Source of the DNA: Pseudo-nitzschia pungens
Lineage: Eukaryota; Bacillariophyta; Bacillariophyceae; Bacillariales; Bacillariaceae
Reading direction: 5' to 3'
DNA: 64,000 bases
Assembly: GCA_037355855.1 (NCBI GenBank)
Contig: CM074765.1
Location: 4,154,001 to 4,218,000, forward strand
Shown here: piece by piece, positions 1-11,842 of the stretch
How positions within the stretch are numbered: the stretch's first letter is position 1
Layout: each line of letters starts with the position of its first letter
Notes under the pieces: model-generated
Seen by the model: only the letters and a program-made list of their open reading frames with translations
Database searches by the model: none
Told to the model about the DNA's origin: nothing
Position numbers and translations under genes: made by a program

Positions 1-566
1 ATCCGCCGTCGCCGTCGTCTTGATCGCCGTCGCTGGCACCCTTCAAAAACTCTCGGACTGCCTGCTCCGTCTCGCATCGGACTTCGGGATCGGCCTCGGC
101 CTCCAGGGCTTCCAGGTGCTTCAAAAACTTTTCCATCGTTTCTTCCAACGTGGGGATGGGAAGACGCGGGAGCTGTTTTTGGTTTCCAAAGGTGAGGCTC
201 TCGCGGCCCGTGCTCGAGCCGGAGTTGTTGTTGTTGTCGGTGTCGCTGCGGAGTAGACGCCATGGTGCTGGCAGTTGTCTTGTTGCCGTGGGACGAAGTC
301 GGATGATCCGTACTATTGAAAGGACTGTTGGAAACGGAAACGGAAACAGAAACAGAATTTGAGTCCGATTCCGATTCCGATTCCACTGTGATGCTGGATA
401 GCTTTCGCAAGCAGATGGGTTTGCCAAATGCAGGCATTCCCTTGACCAGCGTCAGCGCTAGAGCTCCGTCTCTGGCGGGAAGACGTCTGGAACTTCGCTG
501 ATGTTTGGACGACAGTGAGTGTCGTTTGTTTTGGTGAGAGTCTTGGTCGTCGACCTTGGGTGTCAT
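1..566 (-). CDS. hypothetical protein, Ser/Arg-rich, 3' end cut by window edge
   Basis: An open frame runs from an ATG at 566 down to base 3 and leaves the window without a stop (188 codons seen). An in-frame stop at 611-609 with no ATG between makes this the first possible start. The visible protein is low complexity. Residues 60-77 are alternating Ser-Glu and Ser-Val pairs coded by a (TCGGAA)n/(TCCGTT)n microsatellite, and the visible end turns Arg-rich through a CGA/CGG run. There is no signal peptide, membrane segment or recognisable domain. It is divergently placed from the carrier gene at 2266. I do not recognise it. It could be the disordered N-terminus of a larger regulatory protein. 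Confidence 0.55.
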   Translation of the reverse strand, partial: MTPKVDDQDSHQNKRHSLSSKHQRSSRRLPARDGALALTLVKGMPAFGKPICLRKLSSITVESESESDSNSVSVSVSVSNSPFNSTDHPTSSHGNKTTASTMASTPQRHRQQQQLRLEHGPREPHLWKPKTAPASSHPHVGRNDGKVFEAPGSPGGRGRSRSPMRDGAGSPRVFEGCQRRRSRRRRRR

Positions 567-2265
567 GAGCGATACGATGCGATAAAACAAATTTCGAATG
601 GAAAGAATTCAAAAAAAAAAGTGAGCAACGACGAATCCTTTCTTTGGTTCGGGCTAACGCACAAGGTTGATTTCGTGTCGGGGTACGGTACTACCCACTT
701 TGGATGATGATTCGTGTGGTGATCTTTTCGGTTTTGGGTTTTTGCGAAAGAGAAGGCTTGGTTTGTTTTCGGTATGAAATAATGAGAGAGGGGATGCTTT
801 CGTGGATGGAACACTTGTGGCCGGAAGTGTGCTCTACGGTGTCACCATGACTTTAACCTCTAAACCCTTACCAAGTAAGTCGGTGGAATCGATCTAGACC
901 TATTCCTCCTTTTGTTCCAGTATGGCTTACCAATCCTTGTACGATATCTCTGTTTGATCGTAAAAAGTGTTACAGATCATTCCAGGGACAAGCTGACATC
1001 GTTACATCATCCATTCAGCGATGAGAAGTGATTGTGCTTATGTTTATGAAGTAAGCAGGAACAGAAAACGATGATACTGCCCGTCAGCTGTTGTTGACAA
1101 TCCTCTTGTATTGTACCAACACGCTTCCGAGAGCCGGTAGGGCTACCGGTAACTTACTTCTTCACTGAAACATTTAGCGGTATTGGAAAATCGCATGACG
1201 ATCACATCTATTGGTAACATTTCTTCCCCTCGGAAACTGTATGAAGAACTAAGAAGATGAGATGCAAATAGTAATTGACGTATGTTCCAAGCAGGGGTCG
1301 AAAAACAATTAACAGACGCTGTTCCCTGTGGGAGCGGATCAACAAAACTTCCCATTAAGCCTTACTCGTATTCATCTGGGAAGGAATCCAACGAAGTCGT
1401 GACTGGTTTGGTCACGCGTGAATGAATCGAGTCTTGAGCGACACGCGCCCGACGAGTGACGAACCAACGTGCCAAACAAAATCCGTTTTTTTGTGACAGC
1501 ACATCATCGTCACAACGTACGAGTTCTACTCGTGCTCGTACAAGTAAGGCTTACACACGACGGTAAGGTAGGTTACTTGTAGTCATAACTACCTGTATTT
1601 TGAAAGTTACAGAACAAGCAAAAGTAATCGCACTCGTACGTAATTACCAGTATGGTGGTAAGACTTATGCATTCATTCCCACGTTGGATCCTTGATGTTG
1701 TCGTCAGAACCCATACCATAACCTTACCTGGTAAGGTTACCGTTACATCACAACCACATCTCGGAAAGAGCGAGATAAGGTTACCCGAACTTTGGCTCCA
1801 TCCATCGTTCACGAGACCGTGGCAACAGTTGCTCTCCGTTTGAATGCATCAACTCGCTCTACATGTACAGTAGCTAACGTCGGATACAGCGCTGCCACGT
1901 TACGAGTCTAGATCCAAAGTTCCATCTTCCATCACATCCGAGATTCTCCCAGCTTTGTTTCTCTAGAAAGGAGCATCCGGATCACTAGTGTTCGGAGGGA
2001 CAAGCAGCGACACACAACAGGCCGCAGGCAAACCTAAATCGAGTATATAAGTATATCCAATCATCGGAACATGAACTGAATCAATCGGTTTCTCTAGTCT
2101 GACACGAAAAAGAACCACTTCAAACTCCAAAGGAAAGGGAAAAACAGATACGAGCGGATTCGAGTCCTGCGCTGGCCGTTTGCAACCGGAACAAAACAAG
2201 AATAACACAGAGACTCGCAGCGTCCCGTCCCATCCCATCCCATCGGAGGCAACCACCCATTCGCC
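567..2265. other. divergent intergenic region, no gene seen
   Basis: No convincing gene. It must hold the 5' regions of the flanking divergent genes. It contains spaced short inverted words, for example AACCTTACC and GGTAAGGTT around 1720-1738, and several TACGAGTA-like words near 1510-1550. A (CCCAT)n run lies at 2228-2247, just upstream of the start at 2266. No TATA box stands out. Confidence 0.5.
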
Positions 2266-5200
2266 ATGAGAGCGATACCGTACAGACGCAGTCGCAGCCC
2301 GATGTCCGTGACGCTGCTCGGTCTTGTCGTTGCTTGCTGCGTCGTACGTCGGATCTGCTTTCGCGTGTCTGTGGAATCTTTCGTCCCGCCTTCCACTTCC
2401 GTGTCGCAGTCTTCGGTTCCGGGCTGCGGCCACCGGTTGCCGAGGCATTCCTGGAAGAAAGGGGTGGGTCGATTGAAAAGGCTCTCTCCCCGAGAGAGCA
2501 GTCTAGCGTCGTCTCGCTACGGAGAAAGGTCTTCACCGACTCGACAAACGACGGCACGGTCCGACGGTCCGGACGAGCACGAACCGTCTCTTCGGCGGGG
2601 ATGGGCTGCCGAGACCGATTTCTCGACGAACAGCAAGATCGAGCCGATCCATGTTCCGCCGCAGTGCTCGTCGAGACGGGCGGCGCTGGCCACAATGGCA
2701 ACATCGACGGCGGCGGCCATATTGGCCTCCTCGTCCACCCCTGCGGAGGCCTCCGTGGCGGAGATCGACAAGTCCACCGGATCCCTCTACACCCCCAAAA
2801 AGGAAATGCTCGCGGGGGGATCGGCAGCGGCCCGGGGCATCCGCATCGAGTCCAACACCGGCGGCACCAAGCTCAAGTCGGGACAACAGATCCAGACGGT
2901 ATACGAGACGCGGTTCATTGCCTACCTGTCGCGCTTCCTCATTAACTTTGATGATGCCGCGAGCGGGTTCTGGGTAGGACAGACGCAGGCGGGTGGCTCC
3001 GCCGATCTCCGGTTTGCCGAGTTTTCGGAATCGGTGGAAATCGGGCTGGCCGACTACTTTGTGGGTCCCTACGGGAGTTACTCGTCCCTCGGCGCCATGA
3101 AGGCCGGGCTGAGTGCAAAGTACCAGGCCAAGTCGAAGCGGTACGGAGAATCCGGCGAGGAGAGGCTCCCCGGGACCAGCATCCTGCGCCAGCTCGCTGG
3201 GGGCCTGCTATCGCGGAGCACACCCATCGGCGAGAGGGAGGCTCGCGAGCAGGCGGCGGCCCGGGACCGATTTTCGAAGCAGGGAGTCCTGAACTTGTAC
3301 ACACTCCTTAAGGCTCGCTACACCAGCAAGGCCGCCAAGATCCAGCTGGCCATTCTCTTTTCCTTTATTTCCAACCCGGCCACCCAGCCCACGGCCGAGA
3401 TCCGCAGCCTGCTGGGAGAAATAGACGACTCCTCCGTGACCAAGATCGAGGTGAGCAAGATTTTTGTGAGAAACGAGATCAACTCGCGGACCAGCAGCCG
3501 GCGCGGCGGTGGATATTCGGTCAGCGAGCCTCCTGTCATCGAGATTCAGCCTCCCCCGGCCCTCGGATCGGCCTACAAATGCGCCAGAGCCAGACCGATC
3601 ATGAAGACGACCTCCCGCGTCCTACGCATCAGCGTTATCGACGGGGGACAGGGATACTGGAAGGTCCCGGAGGTCTACGTCTCGCTCCCTGGAGCCAGTG
3701 GAGCCTCCTCACGGCAGTGCACCGCCCAGGCCATCATCGACCGGGACGGGCACGTCGAGAGCATTCTGGTCCTTGACCCGGGATACGGATACGGCAAGAA
3801 CAAAGCCAAGTCCCCTCCCAAGGTCATCATCAAGCCACCGGAATACCGGGGCATTGCCAACAGCAACGGCATCAAGCAAGCCGTGGCCAAGGCCGAGCTT
3901 GAATACGAGATTGTGGAGATCGAGGTGGTGGAACGAGGAAACGGATACGTCGCCACGGAGCCCCCCGTTGTGACCATCACTCCGCCGGAAGAAGACCCCG
4001 ACTGGTACGTCGACGTTGCGGAGCTGGCGGTTCTGGCCGATTCCTCCTCGAACCGCCGTCCCTTCGGGGCCTCGGTCATCGAGATGCGGGGACCCAAGGG
4101 AAACCTTGCGTATTCCCCGGACGGAATCCGGCCGGTCCCACCACGCTTTCCTCTCAAGCGCGTTCGGGAGGACCCGATCGAGCTCCTTCCCTCGATCATC
4201 CGGCCCGATCTCAACAGCTACGGAACCTATGTCATTCCCTCCGTTGCCGCTGTACGCACGTACGAAAACAACCTGGACAATCCAAGGTACCGGGCCGTCG
4301 ATCCGCTCTTTGGGGCGATCGGAGCCCTCCCGGCACAAAAGAGTGCCATGGAACTGAAACCAAACGAGTACGCGAGGCTAGCGTTGAGCGGGGCGGTGTG
4401 CACCGTCCTGGTGCGAACAGCTCTGAATCCGCTGGAATTGATCAAGACGAAACTCCAACTGGAAAACGACGAGGAATTGCTGTCGTATGCCCGGCAGTCA
4501 CTGGGATCACCTCCCGGCACCGACCCCGACGACGGTACTCCGACCGCGTCTCCCCGACAGACCGTATCCCGAACACCACGCGACGAAAGGGGACGTACGG
4601 GATCCTTAGTACTCGAAGCAGCACCAACAACGAAAACTTCCGCTTCCGCTTCACCCGTTGATGAACCAGCAACACCGGCCAAGATCAGCCCACAGGATCT
4701 CATTGGCAAGCTGATCGAGCTCCGGGGTTTCCCTGCCATCTTCCAGAGCGCGGATATCACGCTGTTGGCCAGCCTGGTGTTTGGCTCACTCGGGTTCGGA
4801 GCCACCGAACTCTTCCGGCGATCCTTCACCGAGTACTTTTTCATGGGAGGCGACGGCAGCGGTTCCGGGGGGGGCAACGAGATCGTGCTGCTGCTGGCGG
4901 CAACCGTTGCCACCATCATTAACCTGTGCGGCCGCGGCACCCTTCGAGCTCCTTCGCGTGAGAAGCATGGGACTCGTAGAGCCCCAAGAATGGGTCGGGG
5001 TGATGAAGGACTTTCTCAAGGAAAAGTCCAAGTCCGAAACTGCAACGAATGGTGTGAGCCAGGCACTCGGAGAAGACGAGGACGGTGAGCTGGACCTCAA
5101 GGCCCTTTCCTTCAAGGATTACCTCCCGCTCTGGGCCGGTTTTGGCCCAACGACATCGCGGGAACTCGCCTTTGCAATCCCCAAATTCTTGGCCTTTGAC

Positions 5201-5707
5201 CTTATCGCCAAGGCCATAACGGGACTCGTCAACTCGCAGCTGGGGCAGGGAGCACTCCCCATCCAAGTCGGGGTCGGAGGAGCGGGACTGGCGATCTCCG
5301 CATTTTCGGGTGCCTGCGCCGGAATTGCGGGAGCCTTTGTCAGCCACCCCGCGGATCTCATCCTGACCCGTCTCTCGGCATCCTCCAAGTCCGGCAAGGC
5401 TTCCGATGCCTCCGAATACGACGACGACGACGTAGCGTCCACGAATGGATCGGTCTCGTCCGAACCCAACTGGAAGGACATTGTGAAGGAATTATTGGCC
5501 AAGGAAGGGGGAGTTGCCAACCTGTACGTAGGACTGGCTCCGAGGTTGGTCTTCTTTTTTCTGGTCATTGGACTCCAGTTTTTCCTCTACGATTACGTGA
5601 AAAACGTTCTGGAGGTCGGTTCGGACGATTTGAGTTTGGTCCTGGACGTTTTTTACGCAGTCCGACAGGGTCTGATCGAACAAGCTTCTGATTCTGGGAT
5701 TTTGTAA
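2266..5707 (+). CDS. SLC25 (mitochondrial carrier family) protein with plastid-like presequence and G-Y/PP repeat extension
   Basis: About 1146 residues after one frame correction near 4930. The N-terminus has a signal-like segment ending ESFVPP, and around residues 136-163 a twin-Arg plus Ala-rich stretch ending AEA. Together these look like a diatom plastid presequence, possibly with a second thylakoid-type signal. Residues ~413-575 hold four related motifs (GGGYSVSEPP, GGQGYWKVPEV, PGYGYGKNKAKSPP, RGNGYVATEPP). From residue ~700 a complete SLC25 domain follows, with three P-x-[DE]-x-x-[KR] signatures: PLELIKTK, PFELLRVR and PADLILTR. The SLC25 family exchanges metabolites or cofactors across organelle membranes; the substrate is not predictable here. 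An alternative start is the ATG at 2299. The second signature is reached only by moving +1 at 4926-4938, where one extra base in GCGGCCGC seems likely. Confidence 0.8.
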
Positions 5708-6784
5708 TCCGGACGCAATGAAAGGGCATGGCAGGATTCCAGTCATTGCAGCATCCTGTATCCACGAGATGGTGTATGTGATTCGCCAACGCGGGTATTC
5801 AACCAGCGATGCTGCTGGCATCCTAATGCCACGTTAGGGAAGAGAAATAATGTTGTAGAGGACCTTACGCAGTCGCTTCTCTTGAAGACACAGAAACAAT
5901 GGATGAACCAGTTCGAACTCAACCGATCACAGTATGCTCGGGCCAAAGCATTTCTCTTCTGCGCCTTATCATGAGAAACAATGGTCCATGCGCGATCGCG
6001 TAAGAATACTTCTGAATCGACGTGCCTTTTTGCATACGAGTAGCTTTCTGGCTTCGGTATATACTACAAACGAAGTGTTTGCCGAATGATAAGTTCTTCT
6101 ACCTATATCGCGACCCATTGGAATAAATGGCATGCGAAGCTTTTTGGTATTCAACAACCATAGATTTCAAAGCAGTTTTGATGAATAAGAAGTAAGGTAA
6201 TGATGATGAACAACAGTACAGAATTTTTTTTTCACTCCGTAATAAATCTCAACAACTCATGGGGTTGGTGATAAGCCTCGTACAGTACGGTGGTATGATG
6301 TGTAACTTGTACTTCGGAGTGACATCGTATCACCGCCGGCACCTTCTTTCTTCCGTTTGTGCCATGTGCCTTGCCATGGGAAAGCTCGATTAAATGAGTG
6401 ATAAGACTTAAGATCTTACCCGTTGAAGGCTTTAACTCACCATGGAAGATACTGTGTACGGTAGTTATACCATGATGGTAGTAAGACTTACTGTATTACC
6501 GTACAGTTGACAAGTGATACAAAAATTGCTTTCGCAATTTGCAATCCGTTGTTTCCTTCTTTTTTTGAAGCTTTCATCTATCTGATATCAAACACCAAAT
6601 ATTACGTATAGCATGATCGATAGACTACATTCAGCACCCGACACCAATAATCAATCACTGTATTAGTTTGAGTCTGGCACTAGGAGCAGCTTTATAGGTA
6701 TCGATCGATATCACCCCGGCAAGCAGAGCACAAAAGAACGCGACAACACAAACATACCGTTCCGTTTTCATTCGAACTTCGACC
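5708..6784. other. intergenic, no gene seen
   Basis: Spacer between two plus-strand genes: the 3' region of the carrier gene and the 5' region of the channel gene. AT-rich with scattered TACGGTA/GTAAGACTTAC words near 6465-6500. No open frame here looks coding. Confidence 0.5.
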
Positions 6785-9700
6785 ATGGCGACGCTGTCCC
6801 AGCTGTACACGAACCTCGGGGCGGGTGCCTTTGTTTCCACGATTTGTTACCTCGGATTTGGACTAGCCGTGCAAGTGAAAGCCAATTGGAATCTCACCCC
6901 GAGGGCTTGGGCCAGGCCTGTGGATGTGATCCAAAACTGTTTGGGCCGTCCCTTTTGCTTGGGCTGGATCCCCTGGGCCATGTCGCTTCGATACATAGAC
7001 CTGTTGGCCGGGATTCCGGGGACGGGGACACGGAAACGCGGGTGGTCGGGACCGCTCCTCAAAACAAATCTGGACGGGATCGTCTTGTTGCGCTATCACG
7101 CGCTTCTATTCAAGGTGGGTGGATGGGTGGGTGGGTGGCGAACAGCCCAACTCGTACAACAACCATTGTCAACCGATGCAACATTTGTGCCTACACCAAA
7201 CAACTGATTTCTCTTTACTCTTTCTTCCCGTGGTTGGTGCGGGTCGGATCCCTTTCTTGTTCCGTTTCATTGTATCTCAAAACACATACACACACACACA
7301 TACACACAGGTCTCCGTTGTCGCAACCATCCTCTGCATGATGCTCTTGCTCCCGTTGTATTACACCAGCGAGTGCGATCCTTTGATCATCGGTGCCGAGT
7401 ATTGCGAGCAACACGCAGCGAACACAGACTTTGAACAATTGACCATTGCCAATGTCCTGCCGCAAGCCAAGTCGGAAATCGTGTACACCAACGGGACGAA
7501 GGTGGATTTTGATAAACTGGATAAACCCCATTACATTGTCTATTTCAACGAAACTATTAATGATATCAACATCATCTACTCTCTTAAAATCAAATGGTCG
7601 CGTGGAATCACTGGTAAGTCTGGAAAATGCATTTGGAAGTAGCGAGGTGTGTCTTTGGAGAAAGCGTTGTTCGTGGTTGAAAACATCTCCATACTCACGT
7701 TCACGTACCATGTGGCTCGGATGGTTCGCTCCATTGATTTTTGTCGACAGAACGATACTTCTCGGTTGTTTTTGTCATCTTAGTTATCTCTGTCTATACC
7801 TGTTGTACGTCAAACTGAAGAATACCGTTTGGAGTTTCCTTGTATGGCTTTTGTTCTGTTTATATACAGCGACGAACGACAAAAGCATATATCGTATTGA
7901 CTATTGCTTGCCGATTTCTGTCGTCCCCAGATTTATTGTGGCACGAATGGATTCAGTGCCTTGCTTTGCGACGGGTTTACTACCTTGAATCAGAATACTA
8001 CGAAGAACGCCTCGATGAATTGAACGACATTCGGCGGAACACCGATCCGGAAGAACCATTCCAAAAAATCAGACCGCCCTTCTTGCCACATCCGGAACTC
8101 AGCGAAACGGTTCCCAATGTTTCGCTCCACTCGGTACTGTACAAACTGCCAGACAACCTTCGATCCAATTTCGACGACTCCAGCGGAAAGTCGTTGCTGG
8201 AGCGGCAGCTGGAAGCGGCGGTGGAGTTTTTCGATCAATGCGTCCCGAACCAACCGGGATACACGTCGTCCATCGCGGCGATCACCATGGTCCCGGATGC
8301 GAAACAAATGACCAAGGTGTGGGGGAAGTGGTACGCGTGTGGGAATCAGCTGCGGCGCCTCCGGTACCTGAAGGCCTTGTTGGAACGCCGCCGCGAGATG
8401 AAAAAGACCGGTCAGCTGTCGCTGCACGAGATTCTCTTCGTCGCTCCCGTGAGCATCGCCGGCACCGTGAAAGAATTTACCACGGAGAAGATCGCCGGGG
8501 GCATTGAAGCCATCCGAGGACTCGGTCATCGGGACGAGAGCACCGAACAGCAACAAGGCCATTTGCAAAACCGGAAAAAAGGCAAGTTATCATCATCACC
8601 ACAGCTGCAACTGATAATGGAAGAGGCAGAAGACAACGACGACTTGCTAGATCACAAGAAGGAGGACGATAACCAGTACAAAGAAACAAGTGGAACTGAG
8701 CAGCTAGTGAAGGCGACAGCGAATTCAGATGAGAACAAAGCATTGGGAAGTGGCATTATGGATTCTGCAAACACGGAGGAATCTCGATATTACTCGGTGC
8801 GAGAAACCCAAAGTTTTCGTGGATCGACGACCAGCACGGATGCTTCCAAAAACGTCGCTGCCGCCGTCGACATAGAAACAGGAGCACCTTTCCAAGAATC
8901 AGCTTCTCCGCCAGATTCTGTCGGCGCATCAACTACTTGTGACAACGCAGAATGCAATGTTGCATTTGAAGTTGTGATTGAGGAACCTACCGATAGAGGA
9001 CAAAAGAAGGACGCAGACGAGCACGATCGTTGTCTGGGACATACGGTCTCATCATCAATCGGTCCCGGATTCAAGCCGGGATCGATCATTGATCAGTTTG
9101 AATATGACGAGTTCGACCCAGTGATATTTGCTAAATGGCTGGGGTATAGTGAAGAGACAGAATTAGATCAACTGATCGACACGCTAGATATAGAACAGCT
9201 TATTCTTTTTGACAGAGAAACGTCACAATCTGCATCGAACCCATGTGTATACGGGTGGAGCCCGAAAGCTTGGCATCTTTTAAGCATCAAGCAGCTGGAG
9301 TTGTTGGTGGAAGATACTTGGGCGGCGGTGCGTGAGGCTAATGCTATGCTCTTGTTAGCTCGAGCCGAGATGTTCGACGATAAAAAAAAGAAAAGGGCAC
9401 GAAGCAATAAGGAGGAAAAGGAGGTAGCCAAGAAAAAAAATGACCTAGATTTGGACCACGACGAGGCTATATCGGCAGAGCGAAATTCGGTGAGGGACGA
9501 AACCAACACCGTGCTAGATTCGTCAGTAATGAAGCTTGAAAATGATCAAAGCAACGCATTTAGTGATTCTCGCAAAAAAACTAAGGGAAGCAGCTTCCTA
9601 AAATCTGGATTGCGAAAGAGGGGGACCAATAAAGCTAGACCTCCATCAACGCGTGAAAAATATCGATTGGCGGAAAAATTAGTGAAGGAACTCACTGCTA

Positions 9701-11842
9701 TTTCAACACCGATGAGCGAAACCGGAGAGGACTCCGCGGGATGCTGTTATGGAGCACTGCTTCGTTGGCTCGGACGTGGCGCCAAACGAGGAGCAAAAAC
9801 GGTGACCAGGGTGCTGGATCACCCTAGCTACTGCGTTGTCACATTCACCTCGCGACAGGCGGCTATCGCTGCACGACAGTGTTTGGCGGATGGAAAGGGG
9901 ATCCAAGCCTGGGAGCAAGTCGAGAGCATTCCCATGCATCCTATTGCGGACGCGCCTCCCCGAAATCCTTTTTTTTGCCGCGGATGCTGGTAAGTTACAG
10001 TGAAACCATTCGAATCAGTTAATCGCGTTTTAAATTTTCGTCCCTTCCACTCAATAGTTTCTTCACTTTGGTTCGTTGAATGTGTAGCCGCCCGGTGACA
10101 CTCACAATTCCAGACAATGAGAAGAGAACGCGTTCCATCCTGTGAGTAAACATACAGATTGCTTTCTTGTATCCTTCTTTTTCTCTTTCCCTTGAAGTCG
10201 TGCTCATTTTTCTTTCTTCCCGTCAGTACTTGGGTTTTTTATGTCCTGTTTTGCTTGATATACACAGTACCACTTACGTAAGTTCCTTTTCACAAACAAT
10301 TGGCAGCGTCAAATATTAGCTACTTCCTTCTCACTTCGTTCTATCCTTTGTAGTTTAACTTCCCAGTTGCTGAGCCCGACCAAGCTTGCTAGTCTCTTCC
10401 CTGACGTTGAGGCTCTTCAAAACCAGGATTCTGTTTTCTTCAAAACCCTTGCCGGCATTTCTACCGGATATATTTACACGCTGTTTTTCTCGGTTCTACC
10501 ACAGATCTTCAAGCTGTTTGCCTTTTCTGAAGGATCTTCGAGTAGCAAGGCAAAGGCGGAAGAAAAGGCGATGAGATTTTACTGGTATTTCATGTTGGTC
10601 ACGGCTTTTACGGGACAGTCACTTGTCCAAATGCTCATTGATGGTATTTTTCAAGGTCCGTCACATAGTGGGCAACACCTACAACGCATGGGTTTTGAAT
10701 GATGTTTGTTCGTTGGAATGTGACTGATGCTCGTATCAATTACTTTGTCTATTTCGTGCTTTTCACTTCAGGCAATTTGACTGAAGAATTCAAGGATATT
10801 CTTGGCGCAGTTGCAGGATCCATTGCAACAACGGTAAGAACCAATTGCTTTGGCACAGCACATTTGTTTTGCAAATTATTATTCTGGAAGCACTAAAATT
10901 GATATTCATGCAATACTTTCCCCGTTCGTGTCTCTATCCATGCTAGCTTGCTCCAACGTGGCTCAATTGGATCATTGTCCGTACCGGCACTATCTTACCA
11001 ATGAACTATCTGTTACAGGCCATGACTTTCGTTTACGGGTGGCTTAGAATCCCTTGGTTGAATCGAGTCATGCGCGGGGGAGGGTAAGAATTTTCTTCAG
11101 TCGCTTGCAATCCAGCTGCATTTTCGTTCAGACTTCTTGTTCTTACCCTTCGCTAACACTGCTTTTGTTTCGTGGTTGAATCCACAATGTTAGGCCTGGA
11201 GGTCCACCTCCGTATCGAATTTATGTCGATTCTGGCGTGGTCTTTATGTGTCTTACATCCTTGGCCCCGGCGTGTCCAATCATTGCCCCCATGTGCCTGC
11301 TGTATTATTCCGTTTTTATTCCCATTCTTCGCTGGCTCCACATCTTTGTCTATCGACCCTTTTACGATGGCGGAGGCAACCGATTGCCGGTCATCCACGA
11401 GATTATCATTTCGTCGCTGATTCTCAGCCAGCTCTTGCTCGGCACGGTCCTGCTTCTGAAACAGTGTTTCATCCTTGGCATTGTCACGACGGTGATGACG
11501 TTCCCGACCCTGGTGTTCAGCCACTGGACCAAGGAGAAATTCGAGCGATCCTACAACGATGCGGGTTTGTGGCAGACCAGCAAGCTGGACGGCTTGAGCA
11601 ACAAGGAAAGCATGCAGAAACGGGAAAAATACCGGCGTTGGCTCGTCGACGCCCACAAGGCGAGCTACGTTCCCATTTGTCTCTCGGGAGGAGAAGACTT
11701 TTTGACCAACCAGCCGGCTGTAGTGGTGCCCATCGACAGCGAATTACTGACCGCGGAGGGGAGACAAGTGCAACGATCCCCAAAACAAGAGCTCGAAAGA
11801 AAAACGACACAGAAAGGTGCAACTTTCCGGCGGTACATGTAG
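6785..11842 (+). CDS. CSC1/OSCA-type calcium-permeable osmo/mechanosensitive channel, ten exons
   Basis: Exons read as 6785-7114, 7310-7613, 7751-7804, 7931-9989, 10088-10141, 10227-10277, 10354-10655, 10772-10833, 10947-11083 and 11194-11842. All introns are GT-AG, the phases fit, and the total is 4002 nt (1333 aa). Domain order matches the CSC1/TMEM63 family. The RSN1_TM region has three helices (residues ~12-32, 111-134, 217-240). A cytosolic PHM7-type domain follows, ending in SYCVVTFTSRQAAIAARQ and a PRNPFFCRGC/RPVTLTIP joint. The C-terminal multi-helix RSN1_7TM core (residues ~919-1290) includes TWVFYVLFCLIYTVP and LAPACPIIAPMCLLYYSVF. The cytosolic domain carries a long acidic, Lys/Ser-rich insertion (~429-800), so the protein is longer than the usual 700-900 residues. 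Such proteins conduct cations in response to membrane tension or osmotic stress, usually at the plasma membrane. The product is unmistakable; the exon edges are my own reading. Confidence 0.9.
7283..7308. repeat. CA microsatellite in intron 1 of the channel gene
   Basis: An imperfect (CA)n tract forms the end of intron 1 (7115-7309) and runs straight into the CAG acceptor. It replaces a normal pyrimidine tract. Confidence 0.8.

Noticed and set aside
4861..4880. G8 run at 4867-4874 as the carrier's frame break
   Set aside because: The frame after it still encodes a sensible helix (EIVLLLAATVATIINL); the break must be after 4920.
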